From JBFYTX01 sp963739515 (GTDB lineage Bacteria; Chloroflexota; Dehalococcoidia; Dehalococcoidales; RBG-16-60-22): a stretch of DNA of 64,000 nt. The stretch's first letter is position 1. Each line of letters opens with the position of its first letter. The DNA is taken from the NCBI GenBank assembly GCA_963739515.1, contig CAVUAO010000003.1:1046826-1110825 (forward strand), in the 5' to 3' direction. This document shows positions 1 to 8,966 of this stretch, piece after piece. Made by a program: the position numbers and the translations under genes. The notes under the pieces are model-generated. The model had not been told where the DNA came from, made no database searches, and was given only the letters and a program-made list of their open reading frames with translations.

Positions 1-1
1 A

Positions 2-715
2 ATCGCCACGCTAGTGGTGGCGGCCATCGAGGCAAAAAGACGCGGGGAGCCGCTCGGGCACCTTTTTAACATGGCCTTTATCGTTATTCCCCTTGGCGTT
101 ATCGGCGCCCGTCTCTACCACGTTATCGACCAGTGGGATTATTATCGCCAGCACCCGGCTTTAATCATCGGGGGTGCCGGGCTGGGAATTTTCGGTGCGG
201 TTATCGGGGGCGCTGTCGGAGTCATTATCTACACCAAATGGAGGAAAATCAGTACCCTACGCTGGATGGATATCATCGCCCCCGGCCTCATCCTGGCACA
301 GGCCATCGGCAGATGGGGCAATTACTTTAACCAGGAGCTCTACGGTTACCCCACCGACCTTCCCTGGGCGATCTATATCGACCCTGCTCACCGGCTCCCC
401 GGTTATGAAGCCTACAGTCATTTCCACCCTCTTTTTTTCTATGAGTTCATTTGGGATTTATCTGGCTTTATACTGCTTATGATTATAGGCAGGAAGTTAA
501 AAGATAAACTTTTTAACGGTGATATCTTCCTGGCTTATCTCATTTATTACGGCATCGGGAGGTTTATCCTGGAAGGGCTGAAAATCAATGTCTGGACTAT
601 CGGCGGCTTTCCTACCGCAAGATGGATATCAGCCATCGCGGTTATCGTGTCTATTGCCCTAATAGTTTATCAGCATTACCACAGTAAACGTATGATGCGG
701 AAGGGGTTATCATGA
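2..715 (+). CDS. lgt: Prolipoprotein diacylglyceryl transferase, 3' part
   Basis: Membrane enzyme that moves a diacylglyceryl group from phosphatidylglycerol to the lipobox cysteine of prolipoproteins. The frame is already open at base 2, so the N-terminus lies before the window; an apparent GTG at 14 is internal. The family signature GRWGNYFNQE is encoded near 308-337 and FHPLFFYE follows near 421-445; several hydrophobic segments cover the rest. The next gene encodes a lipoprotein that would be a substrate of this enzyme. Only the extreme N-terminus, including the first membrane segment, seems to be missing. Confidence 0.93.
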   Translation: MATLVVAAIEAKRRGEPLGHLFNMAFIVIPLGVIGARLYHVIDQWDYYRQHPALIIGGAGLGIFGAVIGGAVGVIIYTKWRKISTLRWMDIIAPGLILAQAIGRWGNYFNQELYGYPTDLPWAIYIDPAHRLPGYEAYSHFHPLFFYEFIWDLSGFILLMIIGRKLKDKLFNGDIFLAYLIYYGIGRFILEGLKINVWTIGGFPTARWISAIAVIVSIALIVYQHYHSKRMMRKGLS

Positions 716-764
716 ACGTCTGGGGAAACAGCATCATCGCGGAAGGGACAAGGATGACGGCAAG

Positions 765-1688
765 ATGAAAAACAAATTTGTATTACTGCTGGCGCTGATA
801 GCGCTGCTTTTTATTACCACGCTGGCCTGTCAGCCGGGCACTGTAACAAGCAACAGCGGCAAGAAATCCATCGTGGTTACTTATTCCGTTCTCGGCTCGA
901 TTGTTAAAGACCTGGTTGGCGATAAGGCCGACATAACAGTCTCCATTCCCAACGGACTAGACCCGCACGAGTGGGAGCCGTCCGCGAGAGACATTGAAAC
1001 TATCAACAAAGCCGATCTTGTGATCGAGAACGGGCTGGGCCTCGAAGGCGGCATGGAAAAGACACTGCAAACCGCCAGGAATAAAGGCGTTAAGTTTTTT
1101 ACGGCTTCCGATTACATTACGGTGCGTCATGTAGGGTTAGGGGAGGGAATCCCCTCCGGCGACACCGACCAGGCTATTGGTGCTGAAGATCCTCATCTAT
1201 GGATGGATCCTCTGTCCATGAAGAGTATTGTAAGCTCCCTTGCAAATGAGCTGACGAAAGACCTGAATCTGGATGTTACCAGTCAGGCAACCGACTTAGA
1301 AAACAAGTTGGACAGCTTAAACTCCGAGGTTGCCAATATGGTAGCGCAATTACCCCAGGATAACCGCAAACTGGTTACCGGCCATGAGTCGATGGGATAC
1401 TTTGCACAGCGCTATGGCTTTAAGTTGGTAGGAGCGATTATTCCAAGCATCAGCACACAAGCTGAGGTGTCCGCAGCGGACCTGGCCGGTTTAAAAAATT
1501 TGATTCAAGAAAACCAGGTAAAAGCCATATTTACTGAGCTTGGCACATCCCCGGTTGTCGCCAAAGCCATAGGTGATGAAACGGGAGTGAAAGTGATTGA
1601 AATTACGACCCATAACTTACCTGGCGATGGCTCATACTTCACGTTCATGAGAAATCTCGCTACCGTTATTACTGATGCTTTAAAATAG
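765..1688 (+). CDS. Metal ABC transporter substrate-binding lipoprotein (ZnuA/MntC-like)
   Basis: Extracytoplasmic zinc or manganese binding protein of the cluster A-I (ZnuA/PsaA/TroA) family, 307 aa. It has a lipoprotein signal with the lipobox LAC ending at residue 22. Expected metal ligands are visible: His in DPHEWEP, His in DPHLWMDP, His in GHESMGYF and an acidic residue in the TELGTSP stretch. The His-rich loop typical of dedicated zinc binders is absent (the segment before DPHLWMDP has few His), so zinc and manganese are both possible. The permease and ATPase genes follow directly. ATG 765 gives the signal peptide directly. Confidence 0.9.
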   Translation: MKNKFVLLLALIALLFITTLACQPGTVTSNSGKKSIVVTYSVLGSIVKDLVGDKADITVSIPNGLDPHEWEPSARDIETINKADLVIENGLGLEGGMEKTLQTARNKGVKFFTASDYITVRHVGLGEGIPSGDTDQAIGAEDPHLWMDPLSMKSIVSSLANELTKDLNLDVTSQATDLENKLDSLNSEVANMVAQLPQDNRKLVTGHESMGYFAQRYGFKLVGAIIPSISTQAEVSAADLAGLKNLIQENQVKAIFTELGTSPVVAKAIGDETGVKVIEITTHNLPGDGSYFTFMRNLATVITDALK

Positions 1689-1696
1689 AGGCAGTT

Positions 1697-2548
1697 ATGG
1701 ATTGGCTGATAACCCCATTCTCAACTAATAGCTTCATGCTCCAAGCCCTTATTGCCGGAATTCTGGTTTCCATCGCCTGCGCGGTTGCCGGTACTTTTGT
1801 TATATTACGTGGACTGGCTTTTATCGGGGATGCGCTGGCCCACGGGGTACTGCCCGGCATAGCGGTGGCGATTCTGGTCGGTTTTCCCGGAATAATCGGA
1901 GCGGCGCTTGGCGCGGCGTTCATGATCGGGGGCATCACGCTCATCACCCAACGGTCACGATTGTCGGCGGATACCGCCATCGGGCTTTTATTCGTCGGAA
2001 TGCTATCGCTGGGGGTATTGATTGTTTCCCGCTCGAACTCATTCAGCGGCGACCTTACGCGAATACTATTCGGCGAGATTTTAGGTATTGGCACGCAAGC
2101 AATCGTGATTCAGCTTATCGCAACGATTGTTATCGCGGCGATTGCTATCATCTGCGCCCGGCCGTTCCTGATGTTAAGCTTTGACCCCGAACAGGCGGAA
2201 GTCGCCGGTTTTTCGGTACGTTTTTACCATAACATCATGCTCTTTATGGTCGCGGCGACGGTGATCGTCTCTTTCCAGACGGTGGGCACACTGCTCGTTT
2301 TCGGGTTGCTCATCGCGCCGGCTGGCGCCGGCGCCCTCCTGGCGCGGCGCATAGAAATAATGATCGCCTGGGCGGTGCTCTTCGGAGCGCTATCGATGTA
2401 TTCAGGTCTGTTGCTAAGCTATCACTTTAACCTGGCGGCCGGCGCTGCCATTATACTGGTCGCCATAATTATCTTTTTCATCGTGTTTATTATTCAGAAT
2501 ATACGCCGTCGGCGGATTTTTACGGCACAGGAGAAAACACATGGATAG
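1697..2548 (+). CDS. Metal ABC transporter permease (ZnuB-like, ABC-3 family)
   Basis: Inner-membrane channel subunit, 283 aa, with about eight hydrophobic segments along its length. The start region includes ALIAGILVSIACAVAGTFV and the conserved GDALAHGVLPG motif of ABC-3 permeases (around residues 45-55). It begins 8 nt after the binding-protein gene and its 3' end overlaps the ATPase start by 8 nt, so the three are almost certainly cotranscribed and translationally coupled. Substrate is inferred to be Zn2+ or Mn2+ from the partner binding protein. Confidence 0.9.
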   Translation: MDWLITPFSTNSFMLQALIAGILVSIACAVAGTFVILRGLAFIGDALAHGVLPGIAVAILVGFPGIIGAALGAAFMIGGITLITQRSRLSADTAIGLLFVGMLSLGVLIVSRSNSFSGDLTRILFGEILGIGTQAIVIQLIATIVIAAIAIICARPFLMLSFDPEQAEVAGFSVRFYHNIMLFMVAATVIVSFQTVGTLLVFGLLIAPAGAGALLARRIEIMIAWAVLFGALSMYSGLLLSYHFNLAAGAAIILVAIIIFFIVFIIQNIRRRRIFTAQEKTHG

Positions 2549-3374
2549 CCAGGGGAGGGTGGTTGCCCCACCGGCGAATGTCAGGAGTCCCTACCTACAG
2601 GCAGAATTACTTGACATTGGCTATTCCAATGATGTTGTGGTGGCGGATATCAGCTTTGAGCTAAGACCGGGAGAGGCGTTCGGGCTTATTGGAACCAACG
2701 GCTGCGGTAAATCGACCCTGCTAAAAACAATTGTCGGCCTGCTGCCACCGCTGAAAGGCCGGCTCTCGGTATTCGGCATGCCTCCCGGTAAAAACCACTC
2801 CCGGATTGCCTATCTCGGGCAGTTTCATTCCTCGGGATTCGTGCTGCCGATACGTGCTATCGACGTCGTGCGCATGGGACGCTTCCCTCTCCGTGGCCTG
2901 TGGCAACGTATGAACCAGCGGGACGAAGAGATTGTTCTTTCTGCCATGCAGACCATGGGCGTGGAGAAACTGGCCGAATCGCCATTACGATCACTGTCCG
3001 GCGGCCAACAACAGCGGGTCTATCTTGCCCAGGTGCTGGCCCATCAGGCCGACCTGCTAATACTGGATGAGCCGGCGGCGGGACTGGATGCCGGAGGAAG
3101 AGAGATATATTTACGAGCGATTAAAGACGAGCTCCGCCGGGGAGGCGCTATCGTGATGGCGACGCATGATATTCAGGAAGAAGCGGCGCTGTGCCGGCAG
3201 GTAATGCTGATGGCCCGCAGAGTGGTTGCCATCGGCGCGCCGCAGGACGTGTTAACGCCTGATGCCCTGCTAAAGACTTTTGGTATCGTGATTACCGGCG
3301 GAAAACATCTGCAGGTAATTGAAACCCAGCACGGGCACGGTGGTCCCGAGCCGCCCGAGACAAAGAAAGAGTAA
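2541..3374 (+). CDS. Metal ABC transporter ATP-binding protein (ZnuC-like)
   Basis: ATPase of the metal importer, 277 aa. Walker A GTNGCGKST (about residues 51-59), Q-loop region YLGQFHSSGF, ABC signature LSGGQQQR and Walker B LLILDEPAAGLD are all present, followed by the switch His in MATHDIQEE. The N-terminus has about 15 extra residues before the usual first beta strand. The C-terminal tail contains HGHGG, a small His cluster that could touch metal. Last gene of the transporter operon; 54 nt separate it from otsA, where a promoter can be seen. Confidence 0.92.
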   Translation: MDSQGRVVAPPANVRSPYLQAELLDIGYSNDVVVADISFELRPGEAFGLIGTNGCGKSTLLKTIVGLLPPLKGRLSVFGMPPGKNHSRIAYLGQFHSSGFVLPIRAIDVVRMGRFPLRGLWQRMNQRDEEIVLSAMQTMGVEKLAESPLRSLSGGQQQRVYLAQVLAHQADLLILDEPAAGLDAGGREIYLRAIKDELRRGGAIVMATHDIQEEAALCRQVMLMARRVVAIGAPQDVLTPDALLKTFGIVITGGKHLQVIETQHGHGGPEPPETKKE

Positions 3375-3392
3375 ACCGATTTTTATTATATA

Positions 3393-3421
3393 TTGACAGA
3401 CAGCCAAGCTTGAATTACCCT
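3393..3421 (+). promoter_or_regulatory. Putative sigma-70 promoter of the otsAB operon
   Basis: A perfect -35 TTGACA at 3393-3398 is followed after 17 nt by TACCCT (3416-3421), a weak -10. Transcription would start near 3428, directly beside the GTG start of otsA at 3429, which has no Shine-Dalgarno sequence. The mRNA may therefore be leaderless. Confidence 0.45.
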
Positions 3422-3428
3422 AGCAATA

Positions 3429-4915
3429 GTGAAGGCAGAAGCGCGTTGGAACAAGGAAAGGCTGAGCCGGCTCGTGCGGGAAAAGCTGGGCGATAGGCTG
3501 TTCATCGTTGTCTCCAACCGGGAGCCCTATGTCCACCGCTTTTCAGACGGCGAGCTAAAGTGGAATACTACGGTCGGCGGGCTTACCGAAGCGCTGGACC
3601 CGGTGCTGCGCGCCTCCGGGGGCACCTGGATAGCCCAGGGGCCGGCGCCGCCGACCGGCGAACGGTTGACACCTATAACCGGATAGCCGTACCGCCGGAC
3701 CGGCCGGAATATACACTGAGGCGGGTATGGCTGACCGACGAAGACATACAGGGCTACTATTACGGCTTTGCCAACAGGGGGCTCTGGCCGCTTTGTCATC
3801 ATACTTACGTCAAGCCGGAGTTCAACGAGGCGGACTGGCTGGCCTATCAGAAGGTCAACCGGATTTTCGCCGAGGCCGTGCTTCAAGAGGCAGGCGGACG
3901 GCGAGCATTCGTATTCGTGCAGGACTATCATTTTGCCCTGCTCGCCCGGTTCCTGAAGGAGCAGAACACTCGCCTGACCGTGGGGCAGTTCTGGCACATC
4001 CCCTGGCCGGACTACGAAACGTTGAGGCAGTGCCCGTGGCACGAAGAAATAATGGCGGGACTGCTCGGCAACGATTTACTCGGGTTTCATACCCAATCTC
4101 AATGCCAGAGCTTTATAACGTCGGCGGAAAACGGTCGGGGAGTTAGCATAAATGCCGAAAAAGGAATAATAATAAAGTCGCAGCACACCACCTGCGTCGA
4201 GCCTTTCCCTATAAGCGTGGACTTCGACGCCATTTCCAAGGAGGCCGGGAAAGCGGGGGTGGTACGGGAAATGGAAAAACTGCAGCTGGAATACAGACTG
4301 GAAGGGAAATACGTCGGCCTCGGCATGGACCGGCTGGACTATACCAAGGGCATCCCGGAAAGACTCCAGGCGATGGACAAATTCCTGGCGGATAACCCCA
4401 GCTACCGCGGCAAGGTGGTCTATATCATGGCCGGCATGCCGAGTCGGACCGGAATAGACGCCTACGAAGACCTCGGGCGAAAAGTAGACCACCTAATCGA
4501 AAATATTAACGCCAAATACGGTGATTCCGCCTGGCAGCCGCTGATACCGCTGATGCGGCAGCTCGCGCCGGTGACGCTTCATGCCCTGCGCCGCCTGGCC
4601 CATTTCTGCGTGGTCAGCTCCCTCGATGACGGCATGAACCTGGTGTCCAAGGAATATGTCGCCGCCCGAACCGACGGCGACGGCGTCCTGATTTTAAGCA
4701 GATTCACCGGGGCGGCCGAAGAACTGACGGACGCCTTGCTGATAAATCCTTATGATATCGGTGAATTTGCCGCGAGGATTAAAGAGGCCATCGAAATGCC
4801 GGAAGCCGAAAGGCGGCGGCGCATGGGGAAGATGCGAAAAGTTATCGCCGAAAATAATATCTACCGCTGGGGGGCATCGATTATTTCCCGGCTGATGCAG
4901 ATGGCGGAGGGATAA
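3429..4915 (+). CDS. otsA: Trehalose-6-phosphate synthase (GT20), frameshifted
   Basis: Glycosyltransferase family 20 enzyme that joins UDP- or another NDP-glucose to glucose-6-phosphate. The N-terminal part (3429 to about 3640) encodes VVSNREPYVH and TVGGLTEALDPVL. The larger part, from about 3641 on, encodes the remaining Rossmann halves, including DYHFALLARFL, WHIPWPDYE and SLDDGMNLVSKEYVAAR. The two parts are in different frames. Comparing both readings places the slip in the G run 3638-3641, where one extra G would restore an unbroken protein of about 495 aa. Glucosylglycerol-phosphate synthase, in the same family, is an alternative activity. It overlaps otsB by one base, which supports trehalose synthesis. 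The slip may be a read error. Confidence 0.82.
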
Positions 4916-5721
4916 TGCAGCACCTTTTTCAAGCCTGGCAGGACTTCCTTAAAGACTACCGGGCGGCATCTCACACGCTGCTGCTCTCCGACTTCGACGG
5001 CACGCTGGCGATTATCGTGGGGCGGCCCGAGGAGGCGATATTGCCGGCCAGCGTCAAAGAGAAGCTAAAGGCGCTGGCAAAAAACCCGCGGATTAGCGTC
5101 GGCGTTATCAGCGGTCGCGCCATTAAAGAGATTAAAGCGATGGTGGGCATCGAGGGCATCTACTACTCCGGCAATCACGGACTGGAAATAGCAGGGCCCG
5201 GCCTTAATTACGTTCATCCCGGGGCAAAGCAAGCCCGGGCGATAATGCAAAACCTGGCGGCGCAGCTTGAAAAGGCGCTGAAAAATATCGAGGGAGTTAT
5301 CATTCAGGAGAAGGGACTGAGCGTGAGCGTCCACTACCGGCTGTCCAAGCCGGAGAAGGAAAACGCCATAGCCGAAGCCGTGAAACGGATTACCGGGCCG
5401 CATATCGCCAAAAAGGAAATCAGAGTTTACCCCATGAAGAAAATCTGGGAGATAAGGCCGCCGGTGGACTGGGACAAGGGCAAGGCCGCGGAATTCATCG
5501 GCGGGGAAATTAAGGCGAATCTTAAAATCCCACGTTTGCTGACCGTCTACCTGGGGGACGACGTCACCGACGAGGACGCTTTCAAAGTACTGCACCGTCC
5601 AGAAGGGTGGGGCATTTACGTGGGCGGGGAGAATAAAGCGTCGGCGACGGGGTATTTCCTGAACTCGACGGCCGAGGTAGAGTTGTTACTGGGCCGGTTA
5701 ATCGATTTGAAACAGGGGTAA
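4915..5721 (+). CDS. otsB: Trehalose-6-phosphate phosphatase (HAD superfamily)
   Basis: Removes the phosphate from trehalose-6-phosphate, completing the two-step OtsA/OtsB route; 268 aa, usual size. HAD motif I is LLLSDFDGTL (about residues 22-31, with nucleophile Asp in DFDGT), motif II is GVISGRA, the substrate-binding GNHGLEI follows, and motif IV is YLGDDVTDEDAF with the Mg-binding aspartates. The start overlaps the otsA stop as TAATG, so translation is probably coupled. In Dehalococcoidia such solutes would serve osmotic or stress protection; that role is inferred. Confidence 0.92.
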   Translation: MQHLFQAWQDFLKDYRAASHTLLLSDFDGTLAIIVGRPEEAILPASVKEKLKALAKNPRISVGVISGRAIKEIKAMVGIEGIYYSGNHGLEIAGPGLNYVHPGAKQARAIMQNLAAQLEKALKNIEGVIIQEKGLSVSVHYRLSKPEKENAIAEAVKRITGPHIAKKEIRVYPMKKIWEIRPPVDWDKGKAAEFIGGEIKANLKIPRLLTVYLGDDVTDEDAFKVLHRPEGWGIYVGGENKASATGYFLNSTAEVELLLGRLIDLKQG

Positions 5722-5723
5722 AA

Positions 5724-6119
5724 ATGTACTATTTCGCTTATGCCAGCAACCTGAGCAAGCAACAGATGCAAGACCGCTGACAGGCAGAACAAAAGCCCAA
5801 GTTTGTGGCTACTCTACCCAATTACAAGGTGGTGTTTACCGGCTGGTCACGGAAGTGGCATGGCGGCGTAGCTACCGTCAAACCTTTCCAGGGGGAAAAA
5901 GTGGGCGGCGCCATCTACGAGGTCGGCGAGGCCTGCCTGAGACAGCTCGACAAGCACGAGGTCGGCTATATCCGGTTCAACGTCAACGTCTTCGACGAGG
6001 ACAACCAGCCGTACCAGGCCGTCACTTATATCAAGTCCGGCCAGCTCGAGGAGACCAAGCCCTCCCTGCAATACGGCGAGGTCATACGGCAGGGCTACCG
6101 CGACTGGGGAATCATTTAG
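5724..6119 (+). pseudogene. Gamma-glutamylcyclotransferase-like (AIG2 fold) gene with in-frame TGA
   Basis: Starting at ATG 5724, two bases after otsB, the frame reads MYYFAYASNLS, the usual first strand and glycine-loop region of the gamma-glutamylcyclotransferase/AIG2-like fold (family members commonly have YGSN). At 5778-5780 a TGA interrupts it. The same frame continues without any other stop to 6119 through VATLPNYKVVFTGWS, GGAIYEV and YQAVTYIKSG, as expected for the family. Total length would be 131 aa. The stop falls where related proteins usually have Cys or a similar residue, so a point mutation, read error or recoding are the options. Function in otsAB context is unknown. Confidence 0.7.
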
Positions 6120-6139
6120 TCGGGATTTTGGTCAATACC

Positions 6140-6169
6140 TTCACTGCCAACTGTCCACAGTGATATAAT
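6140..6169 (+). promoter_or_regulatory. Putative promoter of ahcY-metK
   Basis: A consensus extended -10, TGA-TATAAT, has its hexamer at 6164-6169. A weak -35 TTCACT (6140-6145) lies 18 nt upstream. The transcript would start near 6176, about 38 nt before the ahcY ATG, leaving room for the Shine-Dalgarno GAGGAG at 6202-6207. No SAM or SAH riboswitch can be seen in so short a leader. Confidence 0.55.
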
Positions 6170-6213
6170 AAACTGAATCATTAATAATCGCAGTTTATCA
6201 AGAGGAGTAACGT

Positions 6214-7479
6214 ATGGCTTCCCCAAAATATAACATCAAGGATATTTCCCTCGCGGAGACTGGCCGACAGCGGATAGACTGGGCTTTCCGGGAGATGCCG
6301 GTCCTGGGTTTAATCCGGAAGCGTTTCGCCAAAGAAAAACCGCTGGCAGGGATATCTTTTGCCGGCTGCGCCCACATCACCACCGAGACGGGCAACCTGG
6401 CGATAACCCTCCACGCAGGCGGGGCGCGCGTGACCCTGACCGCCTCCAACCCGCTCTCCACCGACGACAGCGTGGCGGCGACGCTCGTCAAGGATTACGG
6501 CATGTCCGTCTACGCCGTCAAGGGCGAGAGCGTGGCAGTATATAACCAGAGCCTGCTCCGGGCGCTGGATGGCAAACCGCAAATCATGATGGATGACGGA
6601 GGGGACCTTATCAGCACCGTGCTGACCAAACGCCCAGAACTGGCAAAAAATATTATCGGGGCGGCGGAGGAAACGACGACCGGCGTCTTACGCCTGAAGA
6701 ACATGGAAAGGGAAGGCGTGCTCAAGTTCCCCATCTTCGCGGTGAACGCCGCCGATACCAAGCACCTCTTCGATAACCGCTACGGCACCGGCCAGAGTAC
6801 TATCGACGGAATAACGAGGGCCACCAATATCCTCTGGGCGGGGAAAAAGGTAGTGGTCTGCGGCTACGGCTGGACGGGGAGGGGCATCGCCATGAGGGCG
6901 CGGGGGCTCGGCGCTCACGTCATCGTTATCGAAGTGGAGCCCGTCAGAGCGCTGGAAGCCGTCATGGAAGGATACGAGGTAATGCCCTTAATCGAAGCGG
7001 CAAAGGTCGGGGATATCTTTATCACCGTGACCGGCGACAAAAACGTCATTAATAAGGAGCATTTCCAGGTAATGAAAGACGGCGCCATCATGGCCAACAG
7101 CGGGCACTTCGACGTGGAAATAAATATCCCGGCGCTGGACAGCCTGAGCAAAAGCAAGCGGCGCATCAGGGAACACGTCGATGAGTATGCCCTTAAAGAC
7201 GGGCGCAGCCTTTACCTGCTGGGGGAGGGGCGGCTGATCAACCTGGCGGCGGCGGAGGGGCACCCGGCCAGCGTCATGGACATGAGCTTTGCCAACCAGG
7301 CGCTTTGCGCGGAATACATGGTCAAAAATCGAGGCAAGCTGGAAATAAAGGTGAACCCGGTGCCCGAGGAAATCGACAAAGAGGTCGCCCGTTTAAAGCT
7401 AAAGGCGATGGGCGTGGCGATAGATAAGCTCACTGCTGAACAAAAGAAGTATTTAACCAGCTGGCAAGAAGGGACCTAG
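6214..7479 (+). CDS. ahcY: Adenosylhomocysteinase
   Basis: Splits S-adenosylhomocysteine into adenosine and homocysteine with bound NAD+, removing the product inhibitor of methyltransferases. 421 aa, the short form that lacks the insertion found in many other bacteria. Visible motifs: CAHITTETGNLA near residue 50, ASNPLSTDD, DDGGDL, and the NAD-binding GYGWTGRGIA around residue 215; SGHFDVEI follows. ATG 6214 is preceded by GAGGAG at 6202-6207. metK lies just downstream, so the two form a methyl-cycle operon: MetK makes SAM and AhcY recycles what is left after methyl transfer. Confidence 0.95.
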   Translation: MASPKYNIKDISLAETGRQRIDWAFREMPVLGLIRKRFAKEKPLAGISFAGCAHITTETGNLAITLHAGGARVTLTASNPLSTDDSVAATLVKDYGMSVYAVKGESVAVYNQSLLRALDGKPQIMMDDGGDLISTVLTKRPELAKNIIGAAEETTTGVLRLKNMEREGVLKFPIFAVNAADTKHLFDNRYGTGQSTIDGITRATNILWAGKKVVVCGYGWTGRGIAMRARGLGAHVIVIEVEPVRALEAVMEGYEVMPLIEAAKVGDIFITVTGDKNVINKEHFQVMKDGAIMANSGHFDVEINIPALDSLSKSKRRIREHVDEYALKDGRSLYLLGEGRLINLAAAEGHPASVMDMSFANQALCAEYMVKNRGKLEIKVNPVPEEIDKEVARLKLKAMGVAIDKLTAEQKKYLTSWQEGT

Positions 7480-7494
7480 ATAAAAAGTAAACAA

Positions 7495-7752
7495 ATGTGG
7501 GAATTTATTGTAGATATTATAGATAATAATAATTTTAAATTCGGTTGCGGATTTTTTATTTTAGGGTCGATATTAGCGGGCGTATCAGCTTTCTTGGGTG
7601 TATTTGGACAAGACTGGAATGAGGGGTTGGGTATTTTTTTTATGGTTTTGCTGTTTATAGGGCTGGGATTGATGGCGGCAGGTATAGTAGTGTGGTGGGT
7701 AATTCTACCAATAAGAGACTCAAGAAGAAGGAGAAAAATGAATGTCCAATAA
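7495..7752 (+). CDS. Small membrane protein between ahcY and metK
   Basis: Unrecognised 85 aa protein. Two hydrophobic segments (about residues 16-38 and 46-70) are separated by a short acidic turn, and the C-terminus is a positively charged run (residues about 76-81, SRRRRK), suggesting both ends are cytoplasmic. Its DNA is clearly richer in A and T than ahcY and metK around it, and no Shine-Dalgarno sequence is visible before ATG 7495. The 3' end overlaps metK by 11 nt in another frame. It could be a real accessory protein or an acquired open frame; no function is proposed. Confidence 0.55.
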   Translation: MWEFIVDIIDNNNFKFGCGFFILGSILAGVSAFLGVFGQDWNEGLGIFFMVLLFIGLGLMAAGIVVWWVILPIRDSRRRRKMNVQ

Positions 7753-8956
7753 CTTCGCGTCTTCATCCAATTATTTATTGACATCGGAGTCGGTGACGGA
7801 AGGGCACCCGGACAAAATCTGCGACCAGGTGGCGGACGCCATCCTGGACGCCATCATGGAGAAAGACCCCTACGGCCGGGTCGCCTGCGAGGTCGCCACT
7901 ACTACCGGACTCGTCATCGTCCTGGGGGAAATCACCACCGATACCTACATCGAGGTGCCGCAGATAGTCAAGGACGTGATTCGTGATATAGGATATACCC
8001 GCCCAGAATACGGCTTCGATTACCAATCCGTCGGGGTGATGGTGTCCATTAAACCCCAATCCGTCGATATCGACCGGGGCGTGAGCAAATCGCTGGAAGC
8101 CAAGGAAAGCACCGGCGTCAGCCACCTCGACGAGCTCGGCGCGGGCGACCAGGGCATGATGGTAGGCTATGCCTGCAACGAGACGCCGGAAATGATGCCG
8201 CTGACCATTTCGCTGGCGCACCAGCTGTGCCGGAGGCTGGCACAGGTCAGGAAGGAAGGTATATTGAAATACCTCCGGCCGGACGGCAAGAGCCAGGTGA
8301 CGGTGGAATACAACAACGGCGTGCCGAAGCGTATCGATAACGTGGTCATCGGGGCGCAACACGACCCTGATGTCACTCACGACCAGATAGAAAAGGACGT
8401 CATCGAAAAAGTCATCAAGGTGGTGGTTCCCCAGGCACTGCTGGATAAAAAGACGCACTACTACGTCAATGCCACGGGGCGGTTCGTTATCGGCGGGCCG
8501 GTATCCGATACCGGCTGTACCGGGCGCAAGATCATCGTGGACACCTACGGGGGCATCGCGCGGCACGGGGGCGGCTCGTTCTCCGGCAAAGACCCGACAA
8601 AAGTCGACCGCTCGGCGTCTTACATGGCGCGGTATATCGCCAAGAACATCGTGGCGGCGGGACTGGCCGACCGACTCGAAATACTGGTGGCTTATGTTAT
8701 CGGGAAGTCGCACCCGCTGTCGGTATCTATTGAATGCTTCGGCACGAACAAAGTCGATAATAAAGTGATCGAGACCCTGATTAATAAACATTTCGACCTG
8801 CGGCCGGGGGCGATTATCCAGACTTTGGATTTGCGCCGTCCCATCTACCGCCAGACGGCGGCCTACGGGCACTTCGGCCGGACGGACCTCGACCTATCGT
8901 GGGAGAAGACGGACAAGGCCAAGATATTGAGGAAAGAGGCGGGGCTGGGGAAGTAG
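7742..8956 (+). CDS. metK: S-adenosylmethionine synthetase
   Basis: Makes S-adenosylmethionine from methionine and ATP; 404 aa, typical. Family signatures are present: TEGHPDKICDQVADAILD near residue 20 (ATP-binding His and Lys), GAGDQGMMVGYA (methionine-binding region) and the glycine-rich GGGSFSGKDPTKVDRS phosphate-binding segment. The start ATG 7742 lies inside the end of the small upstream gene. It is followed by a hairpin repeat at 8967-9013 that probably ends transcription. It forms the methyl cycle with ahcY. Confidence 0.95.
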   Translation: MSNNFASSSNYLLTSESVTEGHPDKICDQVADAILDAIMEKDPYGRVACEVATTTGLVIVLGEITTDTYIEVPQIVKDVIRDIGYTRPEYGFDYQSVGVMVSIKPQSVDIDRGVSKSLEAKESTGVSHLDELGAGDQGMMVGYACNETPEMMPLTISLAHQLCRRLAQVRKEGILKYLRPDGKSQVTVEYNNGVPKRIDNVVIGAQHDPDVTHDQIEKDVIEKVIKVVVPQALLDKKTHYYVNATGRFVIGGPVSDTGCTGRKIIVDTYGGIARHGGGSFSGKDPTKVDRSASYMARYIAKNIVAAGLADRLEILVAYVIGKSHPLSVSIECFGTNKVDNKVIETLINKHFDLRPGAIIQTLDLRRPIYRQTAAYGHFGRTDLDLSWEKTDKAKILRKEAGLGK

Positions 8957-8966
8957 GGGAGTTTAA

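Noticed and set aside
6120..6213. SAM or SAH riboswitch before ahcY-metK
   Set aside because: The gap holds only a promoter and a short leader; there is no space for a folded aptamer and no conserved core is seen.
7775..8872. A 365 aa frame on the minus strand opposite metK
   Set aside because: It is the antisense shadow of metK, composed of arginine/histidine/aspartate-rich text with no domain; metK itself is complete and typical.
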